A stretch of DNA of 64,000 nucleotides from Chlamydomonas reinhardtii (lineage: Eukaryota; Chlorophyta; Chlorophyceae; Chlamydomonadales; Chlamydomonadaceae), in contig NC_057013.1 of the NCBI RefSeq assembly GCF_000002595.2, positions 2,799,087 through 2,863,086 on the forward strand, written 5' to 3'. The notes under the pieces are model-generated. The model had not been told where the DNA came from. It did not search any database and worked only from the letters and a program-made list of their open reading frames with translations. This document shows positions 11,601-22,509 of the stretch, piece by piece. Position numbers and translations under genes: made by a program. Each line of letters begins with the position of its first letter. Position 1 is the first letter of the stretch.

Positions 11601-12796
11601 GTTACGCCACCCGCTGGCACGGTTTGCCCCAAGTCCAGGTTTCATGCGCTTAATCCGCTGGGCCCCAGGTCGTCTGTGCACGCCGCGTTACACCAGCCTG
11701 AGCCTGAAGCGCACGCTAGCTCCCTCAGCACCAATTGCACACCGGCTCACATGTCAACATGGCCTGCGACAGTGGCCAGCGTCATGTGGTGCCGACCCAG
11801 ACTGAAGCAGTCGGGCCAGTCGTCCAGCAGCAGCGCCACGTTCTCCACCACACCGCTCTTGATGGTGCACGCCAACAGCCGCTCCCGCTGCTCCCGAGGC
11901 AGCCGCCGCATCGCTGTGCCGCGTTGGCTGCCGCCGCCGCTGTTGCCGCGGCCACCCGCTGCTCCTGCAGCTGTCGCAGACGCCGCAGCCGTGGGCTTGC
12001 CCCACTGTCGCGCGAATGCGTAGGGCGGCACGGGCTGGCTCATGCGGATGCGGCGGGCGGGCGGCACCCAGGAGCTGCGGCTGTGTGCGCCGCCGGCGAC
12101 AAGGCTCGAATCATCCGAGGTGTTTGGTGGGCTCTGCGCATGCGACGCCGTGCCTGCCGTGCACTGCTGCTGTAGCGCTTCGGCGGCACACCGGTTCACA
12201 CGCTGCAGCGTCAGCAAGACCTCGTTGGGGCCCAGGTGTGCGGCAATGCTGCGAATGAGGTCCGGTACCCACACGCGCGCGGCAGGGCTTGGCACATCTC
12301 CCGCCGGCTTGCCGGCGGCTACTACAGCCTCGGCTGCAGCGGCGGCCTCTATCGCCGCAGACAGCTCCTCCGCCCGCTGGTCCAGCTGCGCCCGCTGCTC
12401 CGCTTGCTGCACCTCCTGCTCGGCCCGCCGCTGCTGCAGCACGCGCTGCCGTGCCGCTAACGAGCGCTCAGAAGCGGCCAGCTCCACAGTCCGCCGCTCG
12501 AGGTCCAAGCGAACGGCCTCAAGCTCCAACTGCTCGCGCTGCAGCTGCAGCTCTTGCGAACGTGCCTCCAGGGCTGCCCGCTGCGCTGCGGCGTCCTGCG
12601 CCATGGCCTCCTCCTGCAGCTGCCACCCCTGCTCCAACATGGCGGTGAGTGACCCCGCGACAGCACCTGGCTGCGCCTGGAGCTCTCCGACCAAAGCGCT
12701 TAGCCTAGCGGTACCACTGAGGCGAGCGCCGGGTTGGCCAATGGCTGCGGCGCTGCCGTCCGTGCGTCTCTGGCCAGCAGCATTGTCAGCTGACAT
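8675..12796 (-). CDS. F-box-like protein with coiled coil and ankyrin-type repeats
   Basis: Seven exons on the minus strand: 11751-12796, 11257-11550, 10909-11073, 10642-10690, 10404-10536, 9308-10155, 8675-9052, with all phases consistent, giving 970 residues. Residues of about 55-155 are a long Glu/Gln/Arg/Ala coiled coil. Residues of about 164-200 (VWVPDLIRSIAAHLGPNEVL and following NRCAAEAL) resemble an F-box. Next come degenerate ankyrin-type units such as LELLHSRGCPMANNGIDLAA, VVWLLDNGY, AARSGSPAFLEWVFE and LEWLHARGLRPTDAEAF, with the ELLEWLHARG pattern of the large algal ankyrin family. A conserved non-repeat block (HWSDLLGHMGGRHFAAVAARG) sits mid-protein. If the F-box is real, the protein would recruit targets bound by the repeats to an SCF ubiquitin ligase. 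That function is inferred. The gene is divergent from the TPR gene. Confidence 0.8.
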
Positions 12797-13259
12797 TGTT
12801 AGTACCTTTCTGTCGCTGCTGCTCTATCTGCCTGGCAGTTTAACATGAGCCTGTGTTAGTCGGTGGGGCGTGCTCGCCAGGACTACGCGCACATGTTTGG
12901 CACCCGCTGTAATTATAATTACGGAATATAAAATGAAATTTGGCAAGTAGTGCCGCTTCTGTGAAAGGGGCGATCAAGCGCGAGGTGCGTGCAGCATGCA
13001 TGCCCCCGCGTGTTGCAGCTGGTCGCCAGAACACCACGGCTACAAGACAGCGGGGTATAACGTAGGCATGAGCTCAGCTGGACAGGCAACTTTGCATGCA
13101 GAACAAAAAGCAGCTCTGAAAACCCCGACCCCAGAAACTTGCGTGTCTGGGTTCGTGACGGTTCGTGCCACCCGAGATGGGGCCGGACGACCCCTCGGGG
13201 TCTCCGGACAACAAATCTTGCTTGGCTTAACCCATGTTAAAGCCAGCTATTTTGCAAGA
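12797..13259. promoter_or_regulatory. Intergenic region between divergent F-box/ankyrin and TPR genes
   Basis: This 463-bp gap between two outward-facing start codons must contain both promoters. An AT-rich patch at 12908-12945 (TAATTATAATTACGG and following) stands out from the GC-rich surroundings. An ATG further upstream in frame (12996 or 13069) would give the TPR protein an N-terminal extension with poor coding character. Confidence 0.45.
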
Positions 13260-15701
13260 ATGCAGCTTACACGCTTCAGCTCCCGCACCGTGGGTGTCCG
13301 CGCTAGGCCGAGTCGCGCGGCAACTGTGCTGGTTCGCGCGGATGGAGTTCAGGACCTGCTAGCGCGCGACCGCAAGTAAGAAAGCATCAAGATGCTAACA
13401 ACTTCGAAAATCTTAAAATCGGCGAATGCTAAGCAATCAGTTTGGCGATTTCGCAGGCAGCCAAAGCTCGCAGATCCAGAGCTTCTATCGGAGAAACCAT
13501 CAACCAAATCCAAGGAAGTGCTGAAGACCAAGGAGGCGCGGCGGACGTCAGGGCGGTCTCGAGGGTGCGTGTTGCCATCCTCGCACGGAGACACTTGAGC
13601 TGCCAGAAGCTTTGACCCAAATGACACCGAGCAGAATGGTGACGAGTCTCTTGTCTACGCTTGCAGGTCGGAGGAGGTGCCGGAGGACCCCAACCGGTGC
13701 GTTCGCCGACACGGGCGGGGCACGCCGTGCGTACCGTAGCTTGCGCACAAGGCGTTGGCAAGGCTGGCACAGCCACAGCCCCAAGCAGTCGCCGGGGCTA
13801 TGAAACTGCATAGCCGGCGGGATTCCTCAGCGTATGAGCCTTGAATTGGCAAGAGCGAAGCCCCACCAGTAGAGCGGCAGGCAAGGAGCAGCAGCGTAGG
13901 CCTGGTCGTGGTTGCTGGCTGATGCCGCGTGCGCGCCCAGAGCCCCGGGGGCTTCTGGTCTGTATTGAAGCAGCAGTACCGATAAGTGCTTGCATGGGCA
14001 GCGGCTGGCACGCGGTAGCACCGATGCAGACATGGCGCGGGCTATGGCACTGACGAAGTCTGTGTGTATTGAGGCAGCGAGTCCGCAGCAGCAGCTACAG
14101 CCGCTGGACCGGCATCTCGCATTCGGAGCAACGCACGCGTGGGATTTGGCAGTGGTGATGTGTGCGGGGCTTGTGCCTGCCTGCCCACATGCCCGTTCCT
14201 TAGCGCCCGCGCACCTGCTGCGCCCTAACCCGCTCCCGGCTCCACGCCGCCCTCTGCCGCTCCGTGTCCTCATCCCGCGCCTGCAGCCCCAAGCGCTGCA
14301 AGGAGGCCATCGATAAGGGTCTGGAGCTGTTCAAGCAGAAGCAGTACGACCAGGTGGGGGAGGAGGCGGCGCTTGGAGGCGGAGGAGGCCATGGTGGTGG
14401 CGGAGGCGGGGGAGGAGGCGGGGCGTAGGGGGCATATGGGCAAGTCGGGTTGATTGAGATCACGGCACGGCCGCAATCCAGTGTACCGTATTGGTGACGA
14501 CATGTGAATGAGGTCAGCCAATCCCAACTAGGAAAGGCGATGCCGGAGGTGTGAGGCAGCATTTGCAGCAGCAACACCATCAGCACACCAGAACCAAACC
14601 CCAAACGCCCCCTCACCTCGCGTCTCCCTCACTCGCCCATTCTTAGGCCGTGGCCATGTTCAACCTGGCTCTGGAGCTGCCCGGCAACGGTGCATACCGC
14701 CTGCAGGGGTCACCGCGCGAGTTCAGGTGCGGGGGGACGGGCGGGAGGAGTGTCGATGCGGGTGCAAGTCTTCCAAAACCACAGGCAACATGCATGTGCG
14801 TGGGGAATGCCAAGCGTGCGCTACGTATATGTGTGTACACCCGTTGTACTGGTATGCTTTCAATAATTTCACCCTCCTAACGCGCATCACCCACCCACAC
14901 ACACATGAACACACGCGCCTATGTGCAGCTGCCCCTCGGACGCGGAGGAGCAGGCGGCGCTGTACAACATGTCGTGCGCCTACGCGCAGATGGGGCAGCG
15001 GGAGGCGTGCCTCACGTGCTTGGAGGCGGTGCTGGAGAGCGGTGAGCCGCAGGAGGGAGGAGGGGCGGGAGAGAGACGAGAGGAAGAAGAACGGGGGGTG
15101 GGGAGTCGTCGTAATCAAGCCCGGATAACTGAAACCCAGAATCCGGACACAGAACGCATTGGGAGATGTTGTGGTGCGCCAGTTTCAGCGGCCCTTACAG
15201 TGGCCGTGTACAGTACTTTGAAAGCGATTTCACGCCACTCCCCGAAATTGATTCCACTGCAGGGTTTGAGGACTACACCACCATGCGTGCCGACCCCGAC
15301 CTGGCGCCGGTGCGCGGCCCCGCCTTTGACCAGCTGCTGGGGAGGTGGGTGGCGGCTGTGTGGGGGCACGGGCGGGCCGGGAGTGTGGTGGACAGGTGGT
15401 GCGGGGCGGGGCCTACGGCAGGTGAAGGGTGGCGGGGCTGGAGTGCTGAGGGCAGGGATTCCCCTGTGCCCGCCTGCCTGCTTGCCTGACGCTCCCAGGC
15501 CCACGCGTGCGTGCCACTTCCTCCACCGAGCTCGAATTTCGTCAGGCCTGCACATCCAAACCACACTCAGATACACCGAAGTCATACGTTAACACACGCA
15601 GGTACGACAGCCCTCTGGCCAAGCTCAGGAAGATCCTGCCCGGCTCCAGGGACAAGCAGGTGCTAGTGTCCGACACCAACAAGCCCTGGGTGCTGTGGTG
15701 A
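13260..15701 (+). CDS. Small TPR protein, probably plastid- or mitochondrion-targeted
   Basis: Eight exons (13260-13375, 13457-13564, 13667-13696, 14287-14353, 14647-14726, 14929-15041, 15263-15344, 15602-15701), all phases consistent, 231 residues. The first 40 residues are rich in Arg, Ser, Val and Thr with no acidic residues until the end (MQLTRFSSRTVGVRARPSRA), which looks like an organellar transit peptide. Two TPR units follow: residues of about 86-125 (KEAIDKGLELFKQKQYDQAV, then MFNLALELPG) and about 138-175 (EQAALYNMSCAYAQMGQREA). The C-terminus includes FEDYTTMRADPDLAPVRG and ends KPWVLW. It resembles small plant chloroplast TPR proteins; the partner is unknown. The start was chosen because this ATG begins the transit-like sequence. 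Confidence 0.82.
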
Positions 15702-16329
15702 GGGACCTGTGGACTGAGCAAGTGAGCTGGCAGGAGGGAAAGAGACGGAGCGTTGGATGACTGGCGGGAGCGGCGGAGCGGCGGGGGGAGCTTGGCGGGC
15801 GAGAGGGTGCTGCTCGAAGCGAAGCATGACGTGTGCGGCGTGTGACTGTGTGTTGGTGACTCATTACCAAGGTGGATGTGATGCGGGGTCGTGGAGCAGC
15901 AGCCGATGAGCGGACGAGGAGACGAGGGAGACAGGAGGAGTAGGGGATACAGCGAGTAGGGGCGAAAGTGGGCTCCACATTGGCATACAGAACAGGACGC
16001 ACTGAGTGCTCTGGCGTGGCTCTTTGCAAGCAGGTGCACCGCTGCAGTTGTAAGGGGCTGGGCGCTGCGGTGCTGACTTTGTCGGAGTCGCGGTGGTGCG
16101 GGGGGGGGGGGGGTGCCATGCAACCTGATGCAACCGTGCCCGTACGACGTGTGCGCATGCCCCCTATGCCTGCACATCCCAGCACACAGCCCCGGCATAT
16201 AAGCGCACTGCAAATTGCAAGAGCAGGCCGAATAAGGTCGGGAACTGTTCGTTTCACGCCACCGACCAACGCTAAACTGGGCCACGTCCTAGCCCTAGGC
16301 CCTCTATAGTTCTGGAACGAAAACACAAA
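15702..16329. other. Intergenic: TPR-gene 3' UTR and GatA promoter
   Basis: A TGTAA at 16049-16053 fits the end of the TPR transcript. A TATA-like CATATAAGC at about 16196-16203 lies about 130 bp before the GatA start. A run of 13 or so G residues is at 16100-16112. No gene is seen. Confidence 0.5.
16049..16053 (+). terminator. TGTAA poly(A) signal, TPR gene
   Basis: First TGTAA after the TPR stop codon, about 350 nt downstream. Confidence 0.5.
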
Positions 16330-19300
16330 ATGCAAGCTAGTATCCATAATGGTTTGCGATCGGGCTCTCTGCGTGGCCTTGCGTTCAAGCAAGCGCGCTG
16401 CAAGCACACGGTCGCGGCCAGCTCCAAGCAGTCCGTGATTCGCGAAATTCATGAGCAGCTCTCAAACAAGAAGCGCAGCGCTGTGGAGGTAACGCAGCAA
16501 TACCTGGACGCCATCGCCAGGACCGATTCCACGGTGTGCAGCTACATTACCGTGGACGGCGAGCAGGCTCTGGCGCAGGTGGGCACACGATGACTCGCAT
16601 GCAATGGAGATAATTCGGTCGGAAACAGCGACTTTTGGTGCACCTCAGGCCCGTGCCGTGGACGCGCGCATCGCTGCCGGCGAGACGCTAGGGCCCCTGG
16701 CCGGCGTTCCCCTGGCCATCAAGGTGTGTGTGTGTGTGGGGGGGGGGGGGGGAACGAAAGAGGAGGCCTGGGTGCAAGAGGGCTGGGTAACAATGAGCAC
16801 TAAGGGGTTTGGGTGCGCTTGGTGCGCAGGCCCAAGGGCGTAGTCCTTGCTCATCACACACGGCGCTGCCATCCACCCACTCGAACCCTCTGCCCCCTCC
16901 CTCGCCCTTTCCGCTCCCCTCCAGGACAACATCTGCACCAGCGGCACCCGCACCACCGCGGGCTCGCAGATCCTGCGCGACTACGTGCCCAACTTCGACG
17001 CCACAGCGGTGTCGCGGCTGCGGGGCGCGGGCGCCGTATTCCTGGGCAAAACCAACATGGACGAGTTCGGCATGGGCAGCAGCACTGAGAACTCCTCTTT
17101 CAAGGTTGGAGAGTGGAGAGGTTGAGGTGATTAGGAGACAGGGAATGGTCGACGTGGACGGCGTGAAGGGGGGGGGAGAAGAGTGCAGGAGCCTGAGGAA
17201 GCGCATGCAACGGCGAATGGAATGACCTTGTTGGTGCCCTCCTCACACCTCCCCTCAAACAGCCCACCCGCAACCCCTGGGATGCGGAGCGTGTTCCCGG
17301 CGGCTCCTCCGGCGGCTCGGCGGCGGCGGTGGCGGCTCACGAGTGCGCGGCGGCACTGGGCTCTGACACGGGTGGGCATGGGGGATGCGGGGCAGATTGC
17401 ATTGGTTACAAGAGGGACCTGCTGACGCAGTTCACGAGCCAGTGACGTGACAGTGCGGGGCAGGGGGCAGCCAGCTACGTCGCGCGGGGGGCTGCCACAC
17501 CGAATGGCGTTGTGGCGGGACGGACCAGCAACACGTGACGGCGCACTGTGTTTTGTATGGCCCAAGCAACCACGGAGCGTGTTATCTAGCTCAGAGCGTG
17601 CGAGCCCTCTCATACTGCCGAAGCCCGACCGGTGTTCCTGCCCCCTCCCTCCGTATCTCGCCTCCCCTCTCTGCCCCCCCTCCCCTGCAGGCGGCTCCAT
17701 CCGCCAGCCCGCTCATTTCTGCGGCATTGTTGGTCTGAAGCCCACCTACGGGCGCGTTAGCCGCTACGGGCTCATCAGCTACGCCTCCAGCCTCGACTGC
17801 ATCGGGCCCATGGCTCACACGGTGGAGGACGCGGCGCTGCTGCTCAGCGGCATAGCGGGTGAGGGCGGCAGGGCGCTGAAGTGCGGGAGGGCGGGAGGGC
17901 GGGAGGGATGGCAGCGGGTTGAAAGGGCATGGTGAGACGGTGAGGGGGCGAGGGCGCCAGAGCGGCAGCGGGGTGGACAGGAGCCAGGGGACGTATAGAG
18001 GGAGGCCGCGGCTTGCATGTGTGGCTGGAGCGGACGTCGTGCCTGTGTTCATTTCGGGGCCACAACGAATGACCGCTCCCCCTCCCCGCAACAGGCGGCG
18101 ACAGCCATGACGCCACCAGCAGCGGGCGACCGGTGGTGGACTTCGCGGCGGGCCTGGCCACAGGGCTGGCGGCGGGCGGCAGCCGGCCACTGGCGGGCAA
18201 GCGCATCGGCCTGGTGGCGCAGACGATGGGCGAGGGCGTTGCGCCGGCCATTGATGAGGCGGTGCGGGCGGCGGCGCGGCACCTGGAGTCGCTGGGTGCG
18301 ACTGTGGAGGAGGTGAGGAGGAGGCTTGGGGGTTCGGCGTGTGGCAGTTTGGGGTGGGCTGGAGGGAGAGTGCGTGTCGAGCATTGAGGAACAAGGAAAG
18401 CGCAAGGGACACCCACCGCCGGCATGCCTGGCAGCGCAACCCGCAGTACGGCATCATCATACCGGGCTGTCCCTCCGCCTCACCCAGTCATAAACCCCTG
18501 CACCTCCCCGGGGCTATGCGCCGCAACCTCTCTGGGCTGCGTCCTGCCGTCTCCATTCCTTTGTTTCAAGCAATACATCATAAACCCGCTCTTATGTTCA
18601 TTAAGTACGCAACGGCCCCCCCTCGTCCCCCTGTTGCCGCAGGTGTCTCTGCCCACCTTCGGCCAGGGCCTACCCGCCTACTACGTCCTAGCGCTGTCCG
18701 AGGCCTCCTCCAACCTGTCCCGCTACGACAGCGTGCGCTACGGCGCCCGCTCCCCCGCCGCCACCGACCTGGCCAGCCTGTTCGCGGGCAGCCGCGCCGA
18801 GGGGCTGGGCGGCGAGGTGAAGCGCCGCATCCTCATGGGCACCTACGCCCTGTCCGCGGGCTACTACGACGCCTACTACAAGCGCGCGCAGCAGGTGTGT
18901 GCAGGGGGCGGAGGGGGGCAGCGGAGGGGCAGCGAGAGGGGCGGCGGAGAAAGCGCAGCGTGCGGGGCAGCGTGAAGGGCAGCCTGAGGGGCAGCGGAAG
19001 CGGGGCGGGGCTGTGTGGTGGGCTTGGGTGGCAAGGGAGGGCGCGTGGGCGCACGACGCGCCGGCAGCGGTTGGTGCTGGGTTGCGGGGTGGGCAGCTGC
19101 GCCCGCGCCTGCTCCCTGTGCAGCCCTGTGCCCTCGGCCGCTACTTTCCTCCGCCTCCCCACCCACCCCACCCCACCCACCCATCCCTTCTACGCGCGCG
19201 CTCAGGTGCGCACGCTGGTGCAGCAGGAGATGGTGGCGGCTCTGGGCCGCTGCGACGCTCTGCTGAGCCCCGCGGCGCCCTCGGCCGCCTACAAGCTGGG

Positions 19301-19556
19301 CGAGAAGAGCTCCGACCCGCTGGCCATGTACAAGGGCGACCTCATGACCGTCAACGTGAACCTGGCGGGCCTGCCGGCGCTGGTGCTGCCGGCGGGATTC
19401 GTTCCGGGGTCCGCGGAGGGCGGCGCGGAGCTGCCCATTGGGCTGCAGCTGGTGGGCCGCGCGTTCGACGAGGCGGGGCTGCTGGGGCTGGGCTACGCGT
19501 ACGAGCAGACGGCGGGCGTGCCGGCCCGGAGGGCGCCGCTGGCGGCGGTGGCATGA
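16330..19556 (+). CDS. GATA: Organellar glutamyl-tRNA(Gln) amidotransferase subunit A
   Basis: Glutaminase subunit of the GatCAB transamidase, which converts Glu-tRNA(Gln) to Gln-tRNA(Gln) in plastids and mitochondria. Eight exons: 16330-16578, 16649-16723, 16925-17104, 17263-17371, 17691-17858, 18095-18312, 18643-18894, 19206-19556, giving 533 residues. Amidase-signature residues are all present: Lys108 in GVPLAIKDN, cis-Ser183 in [15 protein letters not shown], and nucleophile Ser207 in [12 protein letters not shown]. The Lys-to-Ser spacings (75 and 24) equal those of bacterial Gat[16 protein letters not shown]-type sequence ([19 protein letters not shown]) and [11 protein letters not shown] are further GatA hallmarks. 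The N-terminal 35 residues are basic and Ser/Ala-rich, fitting a transit peptide. The protein is about 45 residues longer than bacterial GatA, which the transit peptide explains. Confidence 0.96.
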
Positions 19557-19934
19557 GGGGAAAGCGGGAGGTGGATGCAGAGAAGCAGCGGGGTTGAGAG
19601 TAGGGGGCTACATTAGGAGACGGGCGTGGGGAGGTGGGTGGGGGTTGGGGAGGGTGTGGCGAGCGGGGCGTGATCGGCACTGTTGGTGAGCGGCCCTGGG
19701 CATGCGCTCGACGCGAGGGTGGAGATGGTGAGAGCGCGCTGTGCTTGTGGACACAGTGGCCTAGTGTAGGGTTGCCTGCAGCAATGACGCAGTGTGCCAG
19801 CGAGGACTGCGGTGCCGACGTGGTAACGAACAGGGCGCGGGAAGAGGCCCAGTCCGCGCCCTTCATGCTGGGGGGCGACGATGCGGATGGGCGATGCCTA
19901 AGGAGGTACGTGTAACGCACGCTGTTAGACGTAG
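19557..19934. other. GatA 3' UTR
   Basis: Non-coding, G-rich. A TGTAA at 19911-19915 is the likely poly(A) signal for GatA. The region meets the possible small minus-strand gene end to end. Confidence 0.55.
19911..19915 (+). terminator. TGTAA poly(A) signal, GatA
   Basis: First sense-strand TGTAA after the GatA stop codon, 355 nt downstream. Confidence 0.55.
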
Positions 19935-20177
19935 TCAGGCAGGTTCATATGCTGAGTGATGGGGCGGCGTGTATCCCAGCCCCGGAGGTGCTGCTGCGCT
20001 TGAGCGCCGCTGGCGGGGAGACATGTCTACACGGGCATGAAAGCGGCCGGGCCGAGTTACGGTCTTGTCAAGTGCAGCCACTTCGTTGACTGTAATTTTG
20101 ATATTGCCTATTGCCACTTGCACGGCACCAAGGTCAGGTTCCCGAGGACCCTGCTGCGACTGAACTTCCTCTGACAT
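19935..20177 (-). CDS. Possible 80-residue protein gene with TATA box
   Basis: Not recognised. A single open frame from an ATG at 20175-20177 encodes 80 residues beginning MSEEVQSQQGPREPDLG, with a short hydrophobic/charged stretch (VQVAIGNIKITVNEVAALD) and a basic, Pro-rich C-terminus. A TATA-like CTATATAAG on the minus strand, at about 20230-20239, lies 55-60 bp upstream of the ATG. This spacing is plausible for a short 5' UTR and is unusual in a region otherwise without TATA boxes. It could instead be a regulatory region of the divergent TPPP-like gene, or chance. No minus-strand TGTAA was found close downstream. Confidence 0.35.
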   Translation of the reverse strand: MSEEVQSQQGPREPDLGAVQVAIGNIKITVNEVAALDKTVTRPGRFHARVDMSPRQRRSSAAAPPGLGYTPPHHSAYEPA

Positions 20178-20473
20178 GCCGATGGAAGGCCAAAGTGCAG
20201 GAGTGAGGTCTGGCGCAGTTATGTGCCGCAGCTTATATAGCGTGTTGGCCAACGTATCTGGGGAAGGCAGTGCGGAATCAGACGGCGCGGCGGGCCTCTA
20301 ACCGCCTTTGTCGCATCTGGCTCATTGTTACTTGGCTGCAAGGCCCTGCTTCATGCCTACGCCGCCTCCATAGCTTACACGTTCATACCTCTACCGATAC
20401 AACCTGAGACGCGCTCACGCTAGCGTGAGAAACCGAGCAGCGCAGGCACTAACATTCAAAGCTCGCCTGCACA
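20178..20473. promoter_or_regulatory. Upstream region of the TPPP-like gene
   Basis: About 300 bp of non-coding sequence. The minus-strand TATA-like element at 20230-20239 is here. The 5' UTR of the plus-strand gene should start in the second half. Confidence 0.4.
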
Positions 20474-21498
20474 ATGGCGACCGGACGTCAGCACGTTTCC
20501 ATCTTTGACAAGCTCACTGACTCGAGCCGTGAGTAAAGCGGGGAGCAGTGTGCACTTCTTCGCGGCGCTTGGCCGAGGGCATGCCAGCCCACTCACTAAC
20601 CTGCGCTGCGCCCTTTCTGCCACAGTCTACACCGGCGCACACAAGCACAGATTTGATGCCAGTGGCAATGGTCGTGGGCTGGCAGGTAAGGGCAGGTTGG
20701 GCAAGGGGTGCGCATGTTCAGGTCGTTAGCGCAGCCACTGACGCTCGGCACGACCGCCCCGTGCTGCTGCTTCAGGACGTGATCGTGTCACAAAGGGCCA
20801 CGGCTTCATCGCCGGCGCGCCGGGCGGCTCAGTGGCGGACCTATCCCAAATCACACGCACCAACCTGAACACCACCGGAGCCGGTGAGGCGCCGCCCCGT
20901 CCCTCCAACAGACTATCCACTTGCCAGACCCCTCCCCCGTCCCCTGCGCTGAGCCCCTTCACGCAGCACGCCAAACCCATGCCCGCGCCGACCTCGCCCC
21001 CGCCCACCCACCCCGTCTCCGCCCCGCCGCCCCTGCGCCACAGGCTACATCCCGCCGCCCTCCCGCGGCAGCAGCAACGGCTCGGCGCTTCTGTACCAGC
21101 GCACCAGCATTGACGGCTCCCGCATGGCGCCCGCCTGGGACTTCCCCGCCCACTCCCCCGGCACGGCCCTGTCGCCCTCGGGCCCCGCTACGCCCGGCCG
21201 CGCCGGCTCTGTAGGCCGCCCCATGCGCTCCTCTCACACCGGCGCCGGCTACAGCTCCAACTGGGGTTCCTCGGGCGGTCTGCCCGTCACCTACACAACC
21301 ACCTCCACCTCCACCAGCGGCCCGCGCACCAGCGGCGGCGGCCAACGCAGCTCCATTTTTGACCGCCTGAACGACCCCACCTCCTACACCGGCGCGCACC
21401 GCCACCGCTTCTCCTCGGACGGGCGCGGCCGCGGCGCCGAGGGCCGCACCATGTCCAACGCCTACGTCAGCGCCTCCGCCAACGTGATGCGCCGGTAG
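20474..21498 (+). CDS. TPPP/p25-alpha-like protein with two terminal tubulin-related motifs
   Basis: Four exons (20474-20528, 20626-20685, 20776-20883, 21044-21498), consistent phases, 225 residues. The N-terminus (residues 9-43) contains SIFDKLTDSS, YTGAHKHRFDASGNGRGLAG and RD, closely matching the C-terminal signature of tubulin polymerization promoting proteins (LTDxSxYTGxHKxRFDxxGxGxGxxGR). A second copy at residues 178-211 reads SIFDRLNDPTSYTGAHRHRF followed by DGRGRGAEGR. The helical EF-hand-like half of the p25-alpha domain is absent, and the 130 residues between the copies are Ser/Gly/Thr/Pro-rich and disordered. TPPP proteins bind and bundle microtubules and occur in cilia-bearing lineages, so a ciliary or cytoskeletal role is likely, though inferred. 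The start ATG directly precedes the first motif. Confidence 0.83.
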
Positions 21499-22504
21499 AC
21501 TCACGGTGGCTGCAAGGAGGCGGGGCGCTGGGTGACGGAGGGGTGTGGGGAAGCGGCCGGGGTGAGAGGGGGGAGTTTTGTGTGCAGGAATTCACCCAGG
21601 CACGTGTTTGGAGCACGCTCGGGATGTGTGTGGGTGCAGTTTCGACTTGCACCGTGTGGGCAGATGGGAAGTAGCTGCAAAGCTGTTGGAATTATTGGTG
21701 AATTATTCATGCATGCCGGGATGCATGTGTGTACAAAGTCAGGAGCCGGCGACTGCTTGTGGGGCGCCTGTGCCCCACACGCATGCTGCGAGATATAAAC
21801 TGGGTCCCTGAGCCAAGGGACCCGCTATACATATGCGTTTATATGATTGACAGGGTTGCTAACGTAACTGCGCCTCCGACATTTACAGCCGGAGATGTCG
21901 CCTGCACAGTAGGGTGAAGGATTTATCAGCGTGTTTGTTGCTGGATGCCCCTTCCCTGTTGCTTTTTGGGAGCATACGCACTGCTTTGTTAATTTGTTGG
22001 CTAGGTGCTAAGCTATGCTCGCAAGACCTTAGCTGTGTAGCAAGGGGCCTCACGGTTACAGTGTAGGCAGCCCGTCCTGCACTCCGTGACCTGTACATGC
22101 AAAAGTGTATCACTGCTGGGGATGGGCCCCGTACACGGCGGTGGCAAGGCCACTGAAGAGCAGAGGAAGTATGCGCCTGTGCGGAGTCGCGGCTGGGCCA
22201 TACAACTAACGGCATGAGTTTTGCTCGGGTGTGCTGTTGGCTGAGAGGCTGACAGATGGCTGGGGCCGCACGGTCCTGGGGTGTGAGTCTCTCGTGGGTG
22301 TGAGTCGCTCCTGTTGAGCAGCGGTTGACGTATTCATCAGATCGCTCGCGGGCCGCTCGCTCGAAGCAGCATTTAAACTGCCCAGCGCGCTGCCTGCTGG
22401 CGCCAATAGTGTGCAGACCGGGCCCAAGAACTAGCGGACCGCCATGCGATCCATGGGGCGTGCCCCTAAGGGAGTCAACTGACAGGGGACGCAACGTACG
22501 GTGT

Positions 22505-22509
22505 TGTAA
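22505..22509 (+). terminator. TGTAA poly(A) signal, TPPP-like gene
   Basis: First TGTAA after the stop codon, about 1 kb downstream. Confidence 0.35.

Noticed and set aside
12990-13259. Upstream in-frame ATGs extending the TPR protein by up to 88 residues
   Set aside because: The extension lacks coding character and would bury the transit-peptide-like sequence.
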